Assembly (NCBI GenBank): GCA_041861885.1
Contig: JBGVUE010000001.1
Coordinates: forward strand, 2,893,802-2,957,801
From: Haloimpatiens sp. FM7315
GTDB lineage: Bacteria; Bacillota; Clostridia; Clostridiales; Clostridiaceae
Reading direction: 5' to 3'
DNA: 64,000 nt
Shown here piece by piece: positions 44,470-57,324 of the stretch; position 1 is the first letter of the stretch; each line of letters starts with the position of its first letter. Made by a program: the position numbers and the translations under genes. Under the pieces are notes generated by a model, which worked only from the letters and a program-made list of their open reading frames with translations, did not search any database and was not told the origin of the DNA.

Positions 44470-45240
44470 ATGAAAGGTTTAAATTTTAAAAGAACAAATT
44501 TAAGATGGCTTAAATTGTATTGGAGTAAAATAATAATTTCATTTTGTACAATATTTATAGTATCCGCTGTATCATATACTGTTTATAATTATCTTACACC
44601 TATTTCAAATGCTGAGGTAAACAGTGAAAATAGCAGTAAAAGCGATTTTTCAGGTGAATTTGTAGATTATAATAAGGAAGATGAATCAAAAAAAGACACT
44701 GTAGAACCTTTTTCTCTTTCAGAAGAGGATGTTAAAGTTAGTCAAAATGAAAACAATATAAACTCCAGTGAAAAGAACACTGTTTCTGAAAATAGTGAAG
44801 ACAAAAATAAAGCTAAAATACCTTTAGAAAATAACCAAACTACCAATGAAAACACTGTAAACTACACAGTGCAAAAAGGAGATACCTTGTTTAGCATATC
44901 AAGAAAGTATATGCCTTATAAGAATACAAAAGAAGCAATAAATCTAATTAAAGATTCCAATGGATTAAAAGATGAATACACCATAAAACAAGGACAAATA
45001 CTATCAATTCCAACCTATAATTCTGAGGTAGCAGATAATCCTAACATTTCAGAAAGCATAGATACTCTTAATTATAGAGTTAAATATGGAGATACTTTGT
45101 TTAGTATAGCAAAGAATTATATGACTTGGTGTGACCCTAAAGAAGGCGTATCTGAAATTATAGAGCTAAATAAAATTCAAGATGCAAGTTTAATTAAAGA
45201 AGGATCAAGCCTTGTAATACCTTGTAATTCAGGTGAATAA
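44470..45240 (+). CDS. Membrane-anchored LysM protein
   Basis: The 256-residue protein has a basic start, one membrane helix near residues 20-40 (IIISFCTIFIVSAVSYTVY) and a long Ser/Asn/Glu-rich linker. Two LysM modules follow, YTVQKGDTLFSISRKY...GQILSIP and YRVKYGDTLFSIAKNY...GSSLVIP. LysM domains bind N-acetylglucosamine chains, so the protein probably sits at the cell surface on peptidoglycan. It has no catalytic domain. An AAAAGGAGATG site precedes the ATG, and it ends at a strong terminator shared with the channel gene. Confidence 0.88.
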   Translation: MKGLNFKRTNLRWLKLYWSKIIISFCTIFIVSAVSYTVYNYLTPISNAEVNSENSSKSDFSGEFVDYNKEDESKKDTVEPFSLSEEDVKVSQNENNINSSEKNTVSENSEDKNKAKIPLENNQTTNENTVNYTVQKGDTLFSISRKYMPYKNTKEAINLIKDSNGLKDEYTIKQGQILSIPTYNSEVADNPNISESIDTLNYRVKYGDTLFSIAKNYMTWCDPKEGVSEIIELNKIQDASLIKEGSSLVIPCNSGE

Positions 45241-45243
45241 AAT

Positions 45244-45288
45244 AAAACTTTGGCATTATTACATTTTGTAGTAATGCCAAAGTTTTTT
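45244..45288. terminator. Bidirectional terminator
   Basis: Perfect 12-base arms (45247-45258 and 45272-45283) with a 13-base loop, A-rich on the left and six T on the right, lie between the convergent LysM and channel genes. Confidence 0.85.
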
Positions 45289-45313
45289 ATATGGATTTTA
45301 ATTTCCAAATATT

Positions 45314-46189
45314 CTAAATTGCCTTCTTTGAAAAATTTACTTCTTTATCATTTTCTTCTTTTTTGTTGTTTTTATAAGCTATGTAATATGCTCCACTTAC
45401 TAAAATACATCCCCCAACAATATTCCCTAAAGTTACAGGTATTAAATTATTAAAAATAGTCTTAATGGATATAAGAGATAATTTGTCAGCTGAAAGGCCG
45501 GAAGTTTGTACATATAAAAGATTTGACTTAGCCAAAATCCCTATGGTTAAATAATACATATTAGCAACGCAGTGTTCAAAACCACAAACTACAAAGGCCA
45601 TTATAGGAAACCAGCTCATTACTAATTTTCCCGCAACATCTTTAGCTGCAAAAGAAGCCCAAACTGCAAGACATACTAAAAAATTACAAAGTATTGCGCT
45701 AGAAAATGCCCTGCTAAATTTTAAACCTGATTTATAAGCAGCAACTTTAATTAAAGCTCCACCAACTTTCCCAGAATTTATATCTAATACTCCAGAATAA
45801 AAAATAAGAATTGCTATGGTTAAAGCGCCTAAAAAGTTAAATACATATACAATCGCCCAATTTTTTAACATATCTTTTAACTTTATTTTACCTTCTAAAA
45901 GCGCTATAAACATAAGGTTATTCCCAGTGAAAAGCTCTGCTCCACAAATTATAACTAGCATTAAACCAACAGGAAATATCATCCCGCTTACAAATCTTGA
46001 TATCCCAATATTTAAAATACTATGAGAAGCCACTGTTGAAGCCGATGCCCCCATGGCTACAAAAGCTCCTGCAAGCATACCTAAAATACTTCCCTGCTTA
46101 AGATTAATTAGAGACTTAGTTTCAGCTGAAGTTATAGTCATAGTTCTAATTTCAGGGGGTTTTAACAAATTATTGCTCATCAAAAACAC
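45314..46189 (-). CDS. Formate/nitrite transporter-family channel
   Basis: The 291-residue protein has six membrane helices and the FNT signatures GASASTVASHS..., ICGAELFTGNNLMF in the second/third helix region, and CGFEHCVANMYYL. The helix-3 segment LVCLAVWASFAAKDVAGK follows the family pattern. FNT proteins form pentamers that carry formate, nitrite or hydrosulfide. The residues at the pore do not separate these. An AAAAAGGAGTG site and a good sigma-A promoter lie upstream. It stands alone. Confidence 0.9.
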   Translation of the reverse strand: MFLMSNNLLKPPEIRTMTITSAETKSLINLKQGSILGMLAGAFVAMGASASTVASHSILNIGISRFVSGMIFPVGLMLVIICGAELFTGNNLMFIALLEGKIKLKDMLKNWAIVYVFNFLGALTIAILIFYSGVLDINSGKVGGALIKVAAYKSGLKFSRAFSSAILCNFLVCLAVWASFAAKDVAGKLVMSWFPIMAFVVCGFEHCVANMYYLTIGILAKSNLLYVQTSGLSADKLSLISIKTIFNNLIPVTLGNIVGGCILVSGAYYIAYKNNKKEENDKEVNFSKKAI

Positions 46190-46217
46190 TCCTTTTTAAT
46201 TTATCTTTATTTATTAA

Positions 46218-46246
46218 AGCATATTTTTTTAATTAAACAATGTAAA
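46218..46246 (-). promoter_or_regulatory. Sigma-A-type promoter of the FNT channel gene
   Basis: On the minus strand TTTACA (46241-46246) and TATGCT (46218-46223) are separated by exactly 17 bases. The gene start lies 29 bases further on. Confidence 0.65.
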
Positions 46247-46293
46247 TTTTTTAAATCAAAGAAATATTGGGAAAATAACAACTCTTTAAAAAT

Positions 46294-46375
46294 AGCTATA
46301 ACATAAGAAAATAAGCTATAACATAAGAAAATAAGCTATAATAATATATTTTAATTTAATATATTATCATAGCTT
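46294..46375. repeat. Tandem 20-base repeat ending in a hairpin
   Basis: The 20-base unit AGCTATAACATAAGAAAATA occurs twice and begins a third time (46294-46341). It runs into a hairpin with 18-base arms and one mismatch (46333-46350 and 46358-46375). The region is gene-free and lies between the FNT gene and the kdpB remnant. Confidence 0.7.
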
Positions 46376-46384
46376 ACTTTTGTT

Positions 46385-46516
46385 TTATATATCAATAACA
46401 AATAAGAATATTATTGTTAAACTTACTAGAACTATGTTTAAGGCTATCTCATTAGGAGTTTTCTTTCTACTAGCTCCTTCTACAAAAGATATCATTTTAT
46501 CAAGAAAAGATTGTCC
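46385..46516 (-). pseudogene. Remnant of kdpB (potassium-pump ATPase subunit)
   Basis: About 44 codons read [30 protein letters not shown]... and then a hydrophobic stretch ending FLFVIDI. This is the KdpB segment that leads into a membrane helix (in other bacteria ...[22 protein letters not shown]). It is bounded by stop codons on both sides, lacks the phosphorylation site and all other ATPase motifs, and has no start signal. It is a leftover of a kdp operon, possibly lost when the second rRNA operon region was rearranged. Confidence 0.75.
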
Positions 46517-46542
46517 TTAAATTCCACCTATCTTCTGGACAT

Positions 46543-46574
46543 AAAAAAAACGTACCTCAAACGAGATACGTTTT
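46543..46574 (-). terminator. Terminator of rRNA operon 2
   Basis: Arms AACGTACCTC (46549-46558) and GAGATACGTT (46563-46572) form a ten-base stem with one G-T pair, followed on the minus strand by eight T. It starts right after tRNA-Lys. Confidence 0.88.
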
Positions 46575-46650
46575 TGGTGACTCACCGGGGAATCGAACCC
46601 CGGACACCATGATTAAAAGTCATGTGCTCTACCGACTGAGCTAGTGAATC
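46575..46650 (-). tRNA. tRNA-Lys (TTT)
   Basis: The cloverleaf starts GATTCACTAGCTCAGTCGG, has anticodon TTT in the loop CTTTTAA, a T-arm GGTTCGATTCC and an encoded CCA end. It follows the 5S gene of operon 2 directly. Confidence 0.95.
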
Positions 46651-46655
46651 AAAAG

Positions 46656-46772
46656 ACCTGGCAACGACTTACTCTCCCACAGGGCCTCCCCTGTAGTACC
46701 ATCAGCGCTTCAAAGCTTAACCATCCTGTTCGGAATGGGAAGGGGTGTTACCTTTGAGCCATAGTCACCAGA
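46656..46772 (-). rRNA. rrf: 5S ribosomal RNA, copy 2
   Basis: It has the same termini and core as copy 1, with one base changed. End positions are estimated to within a few bases. Confidence 0.95.
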
Positions 46773-46811
46773 TGCTATAGTTCTTAGACCTTCAGGTCTT
46801 AGAAATATAGT

Positions 46812-46836
46812 ACTCCTCAGCTCTGCTGAGCGAGTT
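46812..46836 (-). repeat. Spacer stem-loop, 5S-23S spacer copy 2
   Basis: Identical to the element at 35283-35307. The spacer around it is shorter than in copy 1, because about 30 bases present at 35311-35341 are absent here. Confidence 0.7.
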
Positions 46837-46883
46837 ACCTTGAAAGAAACATGTTCTTTCAAAATTGCACAGTGAATCAAATT

Positions 46884-49780
<2,897 letters not shown>

Positions 49781-49821
49781 TGTATAATTCATCAAAATCT
49801 CTGATTTTGTAATGAATTAAC

Positions 49822-49902
49822 ACTCCTAAGCTTCAGCTTAGTGAGTTTCCTTAATCCACTAATGTAACAAATTAACACTCCTAAGCGTTAGCTTAGTGAG
49901 TT
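49822..49902 (-). repeat. Two spacer stem-loops in the 16S-23S spacer, copy 2
   Basis: The pair at 49822-49847 and 49877-49902 repeats the arrangement in copy 1. The spacer is identical and also lacks a tRNA gene. Confidence 0.7.
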
Positions 49903-50192
49903 TCATTAATTACTTAAATCAAAAATTTGTAACAAACTAACATTAATTAACTTTCGTTATAATTGATTCTCCAGTGAAATTATTACAATTAACATCTACA
50001 GCTTACGCTGCTTTATTACATTTATAACAATTTCTACTTTTTCACTGTGCAATTTTCAAAGAACATAAGTACATGTTCCAAATCTTCGATTTGGTACATT
50101 AACTTCTTGTTTGAGAGATTTGGTCTCTCAAAATTAAACAGAGATTTCAGTGAATTAGTCATTTTTTATGAAAAGATGACTTTCTTTTCATG

Positions 50193-51713
<1,521 letters not shown>

Positions 51714-51826
51714 TAATTGTAGAATTTAATCTTAAACTCAAATTCACTGACTTTATGATTTATCATCATCATCTCTGTTTAATTTTCAAAGACCAATTTA
51801 TCTCGCCGCCCTTAAGCGACTCGTTT

Positions 51827-51855
51827 ATCTTATCATTTCTTAAAAACTTTGTCAA
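51827..51855 (-). promoter_or_regulatory. P1 promoter of rRNA operon 2
   Basis: A perfect -35 TTGACA (51850-51855) and a -10 TAAGAT (51827-51832) are 17 bases apart on the minus strand, about 120 bases ahead of the 16S gene. Confidence 0.85.
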
Positions 51856-52052
51856 GATTTTTTTATTTATCTTAAAACTAAGTTTTTAATTTACTTTGTC
51901 GCCCATCAGCGACGTGTTTTATAGTACCATTTATAAGTTTACTGTACTTTTTAATTTAAAGCTATTTAAAGAAATTATTTTATAAATACTCTTTTATGCT
52001 TATATTTTTTACATATCTTATATATTGACACGCTAGGAAAAGTTTTATATTA

Positions 52053-52095
52053 AATAATCCTAATGATAAAGTCACGCCTTAACATTAGGATTATT
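52053..52095. terminator. Hairpin in the gap upstream of rRNA operon 2
   Basis: Perfect 13-base arms (52053-52065 and 52083-52095) with a 17-base loop are followed by T residues on the plus strand. It lies downstream of the small membrane protein gene on the minus strand. The rest of 51890-52163 shows promoter-like AT-rich DNA and no gene. Confidence 0.6.
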
Positions 52096-52163
52096 TTTTC
52101 TATTATTATATACAATAGTTTAATTAAATAAGCTATTAGAATTACCTTTTTTAATCTTTTCAC

Positions 52164-52383
52164 TCAAAATTTTTTTACTAATTTTAATAAATTGTCTTTT
52201 GTGATTTTTGCAAAAACCTTTTTTAAAAACCTACCATAGTTAACTCTGTGTTCAATCTTAATATGATTTTTTCTATTATAAAAAGATTTAACTCTGTAAA
52301 CATTAAATTTACTTACAATTACAACTAATATTAAAATCAAGTAAATAATTAAACTTGCCTTTTTCTTAGTTAATTTTCTTCAC
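52164..52383 (-). CDS. Small membrane-anchored protein, unknown (one frame break)
   Basis: A short gene of about 73 codons is suggested from a GTG at 52383, with GGAGGT 12 bases upstream. After V-K-K the frame must shift by one (extra or missing A in the A4 run) to read LTKKKASLIIYLILILVVIVSKFNVYRVKSFYN, a single membrane helix with a basic tail ending NLLKLVKKF. It lies between the ABC permease gene and rRNA operon 2, in the same direction. I do not recognise a family. Without the correction there is no proper start, so it could also be decayed. Confidence 0.45.
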
Positions 52384-52474
52384 AATTTTTATATACCTCC
52401 AATGTTATAAATTCATACTTAATTAGTTTTTTCATTTTAATAATCACCCCATTTTATCCAATCCCTAGCTAATA

Positions 52475-53266
52475 CTACTTTATATCTAATCTATTTTCTA
52501 CCAAATATGAATTTGTCACAAAAAGTACTACAGAAAGCACTACTGAATATATAAATCCTGCTATATTTATCATAGTCTCCTTACCTGTTACTAAAAATAA
52601 CTCCATACCATCTGAGGCTGGAATTCTAACACTAACTCCTGAAACTGAATTTATTACCATTTCCTTTGGAAAAACCACACAAATTTTCACATTAACGTAA
52701 GTTAAACCTACCATTAATCCAATAAATATTAACCCTCCTAAGAATTTTCCTAATTTTACATTTAAATTGGCCATTTTTGGCAAAATCATCGCAAAATATG
52801 CAAGACAAATAAAAATAAAACTATCAATAAACATATACACTAAAGTTATTATTATTTGCATTACTATATTTTGGTTAATTTTAAGGAGACTAAAGTTTAT
52901 TTCTCCAGTTCCTCCTAAAAGCATTAGAATAAAAATAACACTTAAGGCTGCAGTTATAAAAAGCCATATAAAAGTTGATATAACTTTTGATCCAATGATT
53001 TGTTTCCCATTTACTGGCAACGTAAAAGTCAAATAGGCTCTATCATCATAGAGTTCTCTTTGAAAATCATTTAAACAAATTAATAATGCAGCAAAGTTAA
53101 ATACCACATTTAAAGTAACAAGTAAACCTGCAAATATTGAATTCATGCCATTAGATCCGGCATTAACTTTTAAAAGTAGGGCTATATTTAAAATAGCCAT
53201 TATCATAAGCATTATAAAAAACTTCTTAAAGTTTCCTTTTAAATCATATTTTATTAACATTCCCAT
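52475..53266 (-). CDS. ABC-2-type membrane permease
   Basis: The 263-residue protein has about six hydrophobic segments. These include KKFFIMLMIMAILNIALLL at the start, IFAGLLVTLNVVFNFAALLICLND, STFIWLFITAALSVIFILMLL and a final FIYSVVLSVVLFVTNSYLV. It fits the membrane partner of YtrB-like ATPases. It is the last gene of a gntR-ATPase-permease operon, 27 bases after the ATPase. Such modules commonly respond to cell-wall stress or antibiotics, but no substrate can be read. Confidence 0.82.
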   Translation of the reverse strand: MGMLIKYDLKGNFKKFFIMLMIMAILNIALLLKVNAGSNGMNSIFAGLLVTLNVVFNFAALLICLNDFQRELYDDRAYLTFTLPVNGKQIIGSKVISTFIWLFITAALSVIFILMLLGGTGEINFSLLKINQNIVMQIIITLVYMFIDSFIFICLAYFAMILPKMANLNVKLGKFLGGLIFIGLMVGLTYVNVKICVVFPKEMVINSVSGVSVRIPASDGMELFLVTGKETMINIAGFIYSVVLSVVLFVTNSYLVENRLDIK

Positions 53267-53293
53267 ATAATATACCTCCTAATAAATTCCGTT

Positions 53294-53991
53294 TTATTCA
53301 GCAAAAACTTCTCTATAAAGTTCATCAATAGATTTTTCATTTTTTACTCTAAGTTCCTCTGCATTACCTTTTAAAATTATTTCTCCCTCTTTTATAAAGG
53401 CTACATCATCAAAAACTCTTTCGATGTCTTTAACTAAATGAGTTGTTATAAGCATAGAGCTATTCTCGGTATAATTATTTATAATGGCATCAAGGATTTT
53501 TTCTCTAGCCACAGGATCAACTCCACCTAAAGGCTCATCTAAAACGTAAAGCTTAGCTTTTCTTGATAAAACTAAAGCTAAAGTTAATTTCTCATACATA
53601 CCTTTTGAAAGTTCTTTTACATTTAGGTTTCTATCTAATTTCATGAATTTTAGAAGTTCATCTGCTTTTTTTCGTCAAAATCCTCATAAAAATCTTTAAA
53701 TAATTTTATTGCATCATCTATACTCATCCACTTATACAAATACTCTTTATCTGGAAGATAAGAAACAATACCTTTTGTATAAGCAGAAGGCTTATGACCA
53801 CAGATGCTTATTTCTCCAGAAGATTGTCTTAATATCCCTGCAACTATTTTAATAAGACTTGTTTTTCCACTGCCATTTGGTCCTAAAAGGCCTACTATTT
53901 TTCCTTCTTCTATATTAAAGTTCACATCCCTTAAAGCCACTTTTGTAAAATATCTTTTATTTAAATTCTTAGAACTTAGTATATATTCCAT
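53294..53991 (-). CDS. ABC transporter ATP-binding protein (one frame break)
   Basis: Two frames make one ATPase of about 232 residues. The first has Walker A GLLGPNGSGKTSL and YLPDKEYLYKWMSID. It ends DEKKQMNF. Adding an A to the A7 run (T run 53666-53672) gives DEKKADELLKFMKLDRN and joins the second part. That part has the unusual signature LSKGMYEKLTLALVLS in place of LSGGQ, Walker B LYVLDEPLGGVDP and ITTHLV. It powers the permease next to it and follows gntR with no gap. Confidence 0.88.
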
Positions 53992-54363
53992 TTACTTTTC
54001 CTCCTTATTAATATTTTCAAAAACTATATCTTTAATCTCATCAGATTTAAAACCTAATTCCTTCATTTCCTTAAAAAAGTAATCAAGTATATTACTAGCC
54101 ATTTCTTTTCTTAAAATTTTTATTTTATCTTTATCATCAGTTACAAAAGAACCCATGCCCCTTTGAGTAAATGTAAGTCCCTCCCTTTCCAGCTCTTGAT
54201 AGGCTCTTTGGATAGTGTTTGGATTCACTTTAACTTTAAGTGCTAATTCTCTTACTGATGGCAATTTTTCTCCCTCCTTTAATTCTGAAGAAACTATTTG
54301 TTTTTTTATAATATTAGCTACCTGAACATATATTGGAAGTTTCTCATCAAAATTTACGATCAT
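53992..54363 (-). CDS. GntR-family regulator (YtrA type)
   Basis: The short regulator of about 123 residues has the winged-helix YVQVANIIKKQIVSSELKEGEKLPSVRELALKVKVNPNTIQRAYQELE and only a small helical tail, the YtrA layout. The ATG at 54363 stands behind AAGGAGGTAATG. The frame could also open at 54399, but that would bury the ribosome site. A 44-base perfect palindrome lies about 110 bases upstream and is the probable binding site. YtrA proteins repress their own operon and are released by cell-wall stress. Confidence 0.88.
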   Translation of the reverse strand: MIVNFDEKLPIYVQVANIIKKQIVSSELKEGEKLPSVRELALKVKVNPNTIQRAYQELEREGLTFTQRGMGSFVTDDKDKIKILRKEMASNILDYFFKEMKELGFKSDEIKDIVFENINKEEK

Positions 54364-54471
54364 CATTACCTCCTTATTTGTAATAAGCTCAACCTTCACA
54401 TATAAAAATGCTATTAAATATCTTATTGCTGCAAAATTTGAGTTTTAATATTTTAAGCTTAAGTAATTGTA

Positions 54472-54515
54472 GCATTGTATTGGTGTACTATATATATAGT
54501 ACACCAATACAATGC
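54472..54515. promoter_or_regulatory. 44-base perfect palindrome ahead of gntR
   Basis: The sequence from GCATTGTATTGG to its mirror end is a perfect palindrome of 44 bases centred on TATA. Its core GGTGTACTATA...TATAGTACACC resembles the two-fold sites of YtrA-type repressors. It lies between the divergent gntR and greA genes, so it may also act as a terminator. Confidence 0.65.
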
Positions 54516-54659
54516 TTTTGTAAATATGTTTTTAGAAATATATTTTTATAAAATATAAAAAATCAGCTTTAATTTTTTTTAATATATTATATAATATTAG
54601 CGTAGTATATTTAGAATCTGAGATTAATTAAGTATATTTAATATGGAGGCGCAATTTTA

Positions 54660-55123
54660 ATGAACAACACATTAACAGAATCCAATATGAAAAAATTACA
54701 GGAAGAATTAGAATATAGAATGACAGTAAAAAGAGCACAGATAGCAAAAGAAAAACTAGAAGCCGCTGCTCATGGAGATAGATCAGAAAATGCAGAATAT
54801 AAGGAAGCTTGTGCAAATTATAGAGAAAATGACAATAGAATTCAGTATCTTATGAATATGATTTCCACTGCCACAGTAATAGAGGACAAAAGCAGTGACA
54901 AATTAGCTTTAGAAATTAACTCAAAGGCAAAGATCAGATTTGTAGAAGATGACTTTGAAACTGTTATAACCCTTGTAACCACTATGGATTTAGATCCTGA
55001 AAATATGAAAATTAGTGTAGAATCAGATTTAGGAAAAGCCCTATACAAAAAAAGCAGGGAGATATCGTTGAAGTAAATGCTCCTGGAGAGAACTACTCAG
55101 TAGAAATACTAGAAATACTTTAA
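54660..55123 (+). CDS. greA: GreA/GreB-family transcription elongation factor (one frame break)
   Basis: The protein of about 154 residues rescues backtracked RNA polymerase by stimulating transcript cleavage. The N-terminal coiled coil has the acidic tip HGDRSENAEYKEA (the D-x-x-E-N motif). The C-terminal domain has SDLGKALYKKKQGDIVEVNAP once the frame is fixed. The given frame ends early with KKSREISLK. Adding an A to the A7 run at 55047-55053 gives the normal end, EILEIL, and a stop at 55121-55123. The ATG follows TGGAGG. The tip loop and size support a Gre factor; a second true greA may exist elsewhere. Confidence 0.88.
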
Positions 55124-55131
55124 TTAATATT

Positions 55132-55180
55132 AAAAGGTTGAGACCTTAGTATATTTTTTATACTAAGACCTCAGCCTTTT
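55132..55180. terminator. Bidirectional terminator
   Basis: Twenty-two-base arms (55132-55153 and 55159-55180) with a five-T loop and a few G-T or mismatched pairs lie between greA and the kinase gene. Confidence 0.85.
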
Positions 55181-55182
55181 AT

Positions 55183-56609
55183 TTACAAAATGATTTCTAT
55201 TTCCGTACCTTTTTTAGCATACTTCTAAGCTCCACTTCTCCTCCATGAGCCTCTACAATCTCTTTTGCAATGGCCATGCCAAGTCCAGATCCCTTATGAC
55301 TTTCCCCGGTATTTGTACCTCTATAGTACCTTTCAAATATATATTTAATTTCTTCTGGTTTTACTCCCTTTCCATTGTCTTTTACAAAGATATGAACCTT
55401 CTGACTTTTTACTATTTTCACCTCTATTTTTACATCCTTTGAATTGTGAATTATAGCATTGTACAAAAGGTTATGAATTACCCTTTTTATCAAAACTTCA
55501 TCTACTTCTTTTAAGATTACATTTTCCCTCGATATAAAGTTAATATCACTATCTTTATATTTATAGTCATTTAGTATGTCAATAACTACATCTTTAGTAA
55601 GTTTTACTAAATTTACCTCTTTAATGTTTAACATAGAAGTATTGTTTTTAAGTTTTTGCACTAAATTCAAATCATCCACTAGCTGTTTTATGTATTGGGA
55701 TTTTTTATCTATAATATTTGCGTAGGATTTAATCTCCTCCTCAGAAAACTCATATTCAGGACTTCCAAGTATTTCAGCATACCCCTTAATGGATGCAAGA
55801 GGAGTCTTTATATCATGAGAAATATTAGCTATCCACTCCTGCCTCATATTTTCAAGTTTTTTTCTCTCTTTTTCATTTTCCTTAAGAGTATAGTTTAAAT
55901 CATTTAAATTGTAAAAAACCTCTTTATATATGCCGTTTGGCTTATATACTTTACTATAATCTCCCTGACTCATTTTGTTAACTCCAGAGATTATATTACC
56001 CATGGGTTTTGTAAGTCCCCTACTAAACAAATACCCAAAAAATAGAGCTATTATTGAATCTATTAAAATAACAAATGTACTTATGTTTTTAAACAAAAAC
56101 TTCATTTTATCTATATTGTAAACAAATATTTGTTTTTCAACCTCTTTCATGGGAAAACCTATAATGTAACTGTATTTTACATTGTTTATATTTTTTTCTC
56201 CAAGAAAAATAGTTTCTGCAGTCCCAACGCCCCCTTCATATTTGTAAGCATTTACAATTTGAAAAGGAGTGTACTTTAATGGAACTTTACTGGGTCTTTT
56301 ATAACTATACACCTCTTTACCTTGTTCATCTAAAATTTGAAACCATATTCCTTTACTATCCAAAAGTTTCTTACCTTTTTCATCCATACCTATTTTATCA
56401 TCAAAAATACCTATGCATTTTTCAAAATTTCTTGTAAAATCTTCTGCATCAAGTTCTGATAATAGATTATTGCTGGATTTATTGTAATTACTTTTCATGG
56501 TTATTCCAATTATAGCTACTATATTTATGAAAACTACTATAATCACCACTGAAATTATTGTAGATATAAATCTAAAGGTCAATTTCCATTTCATTTTATT
56601 CATCCTCAA
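55183..56609 (-). CDS. Membrane sensor histidine kinase (frame break at C-terminus)
   Basis: The kinase of about 475 residues has two membrane helices (residues near 12-34 and 173-195) around an outside domain of about 135 residues. A HAMP linker, ANISHDIKTPLASIKGY (phosphoacceptor), NLLYNAIIHN, DNGKGV and GSGLGMAIAKEIVEAHGG follow. The given frame ends LKKVRK. One extra A at the A6 run (T run 55210-55215) gives LKKGTEIEIIL and a stop at 55183. It overlaps the regulator by 14 bases and is the last gene of the ABC-TlpA-two-component operon. Confidence 0.9.
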
Positions 56610-57303
56610 CTACTAATTTATATCCAAGCCCCTTAACGTTAACAATATACTTAGGCTTTGATGGATTATCCTCAATTTTTTCTCTAAGCCTTCTTATGTG
56701 TACCATTATAGTATTATCAAAACCAATATAATCTTCTCCCCATATGTCATCGCAAATTCTTTCCTTACTTATGATTTGATTTGGATATTTTAGCATATAC
56801 AAAAACATTTTTAGTTCCTTAGGTTTAAGGTCCAGTAGTTTACCGTTCTTTTTTATTTCCATTCTGCTTTCGTCAACTTCAAAGGGGCCAAAGCACAATT
56901 TTTTCTCTTTGGTTAATTTCATACTGCTTCTTTTTAAATGAGCTTTAACCCTATAGGCTACTTCCTTTGGGCTGAAAGGTTTTGTAACATAATCATCCCC
57001 TCCAAGGGCAAATCCAAGTATCCTATCCACCTCTTCAGTTTTAGCAGATAAAAACAAAATTGGTATAGAAGAGGTTTCCCTAATTTTTTTACAAATCTCA
57101 TACCCCTCTTTATCAGGGAGCATTATGTCTAAAATTACCAAATCAGGATTCATAGACTTAAACAAAGAAAGACCTTCACTGCCTGTTTGGGCAGTCAATA
57201 TCTTCCTAAATCCCTCTTTTTTTAAAACAGTCTCTAATAAATTTAATAAATCTTCCTCATCGTCTATAATTAGTATAATTTTTTCCTTTACAATAACCTC
57301 CAC
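56596..57303 (-). CDS. OmpR-family response regulator
   Basis: The 235-residue protein has a receiver domain with IIDDEEDLL, the phosphoacceptor Asp in LVILDIMLPD, LFLSAKT and DDYVTKPFSPKEV. A winged-helix domain follows, with LKPKELKMFLYML and HIRRLREKIEDNPSKPKYIVNVKGLGYKL. The start is a GTG at 57303 with AGGTGATAGT ahead of it. It is intact. Its targets probably include the operon itself, since the transporter and lipoprotein genes are directly upstream. Confidence 0.93.
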   Translation of the reverse strand: MEVIVKEKIILIIDDEEDLLNLLETVLKKEGFRKILTAQTGSEGLSLFKSMNPDLVILDIMLPDKEGYEICKKIRETSSIPILFLSAKTEEVDRILGFALGGDDYVTKPFSPKEVAYRVKAHLKRSSMKLTKEKKLCFGPFEVDESRMEIKKNGKLLDLKPKELKMFLYMLKYPNQIISKERICDDIWGEDYIGFDNTIMVHIRRLREKIEDNPSKPKYIVNVKGLGYKLVVEDE

Positions 57304-57324
57304 ACTATCACCTACTTAAAACCA

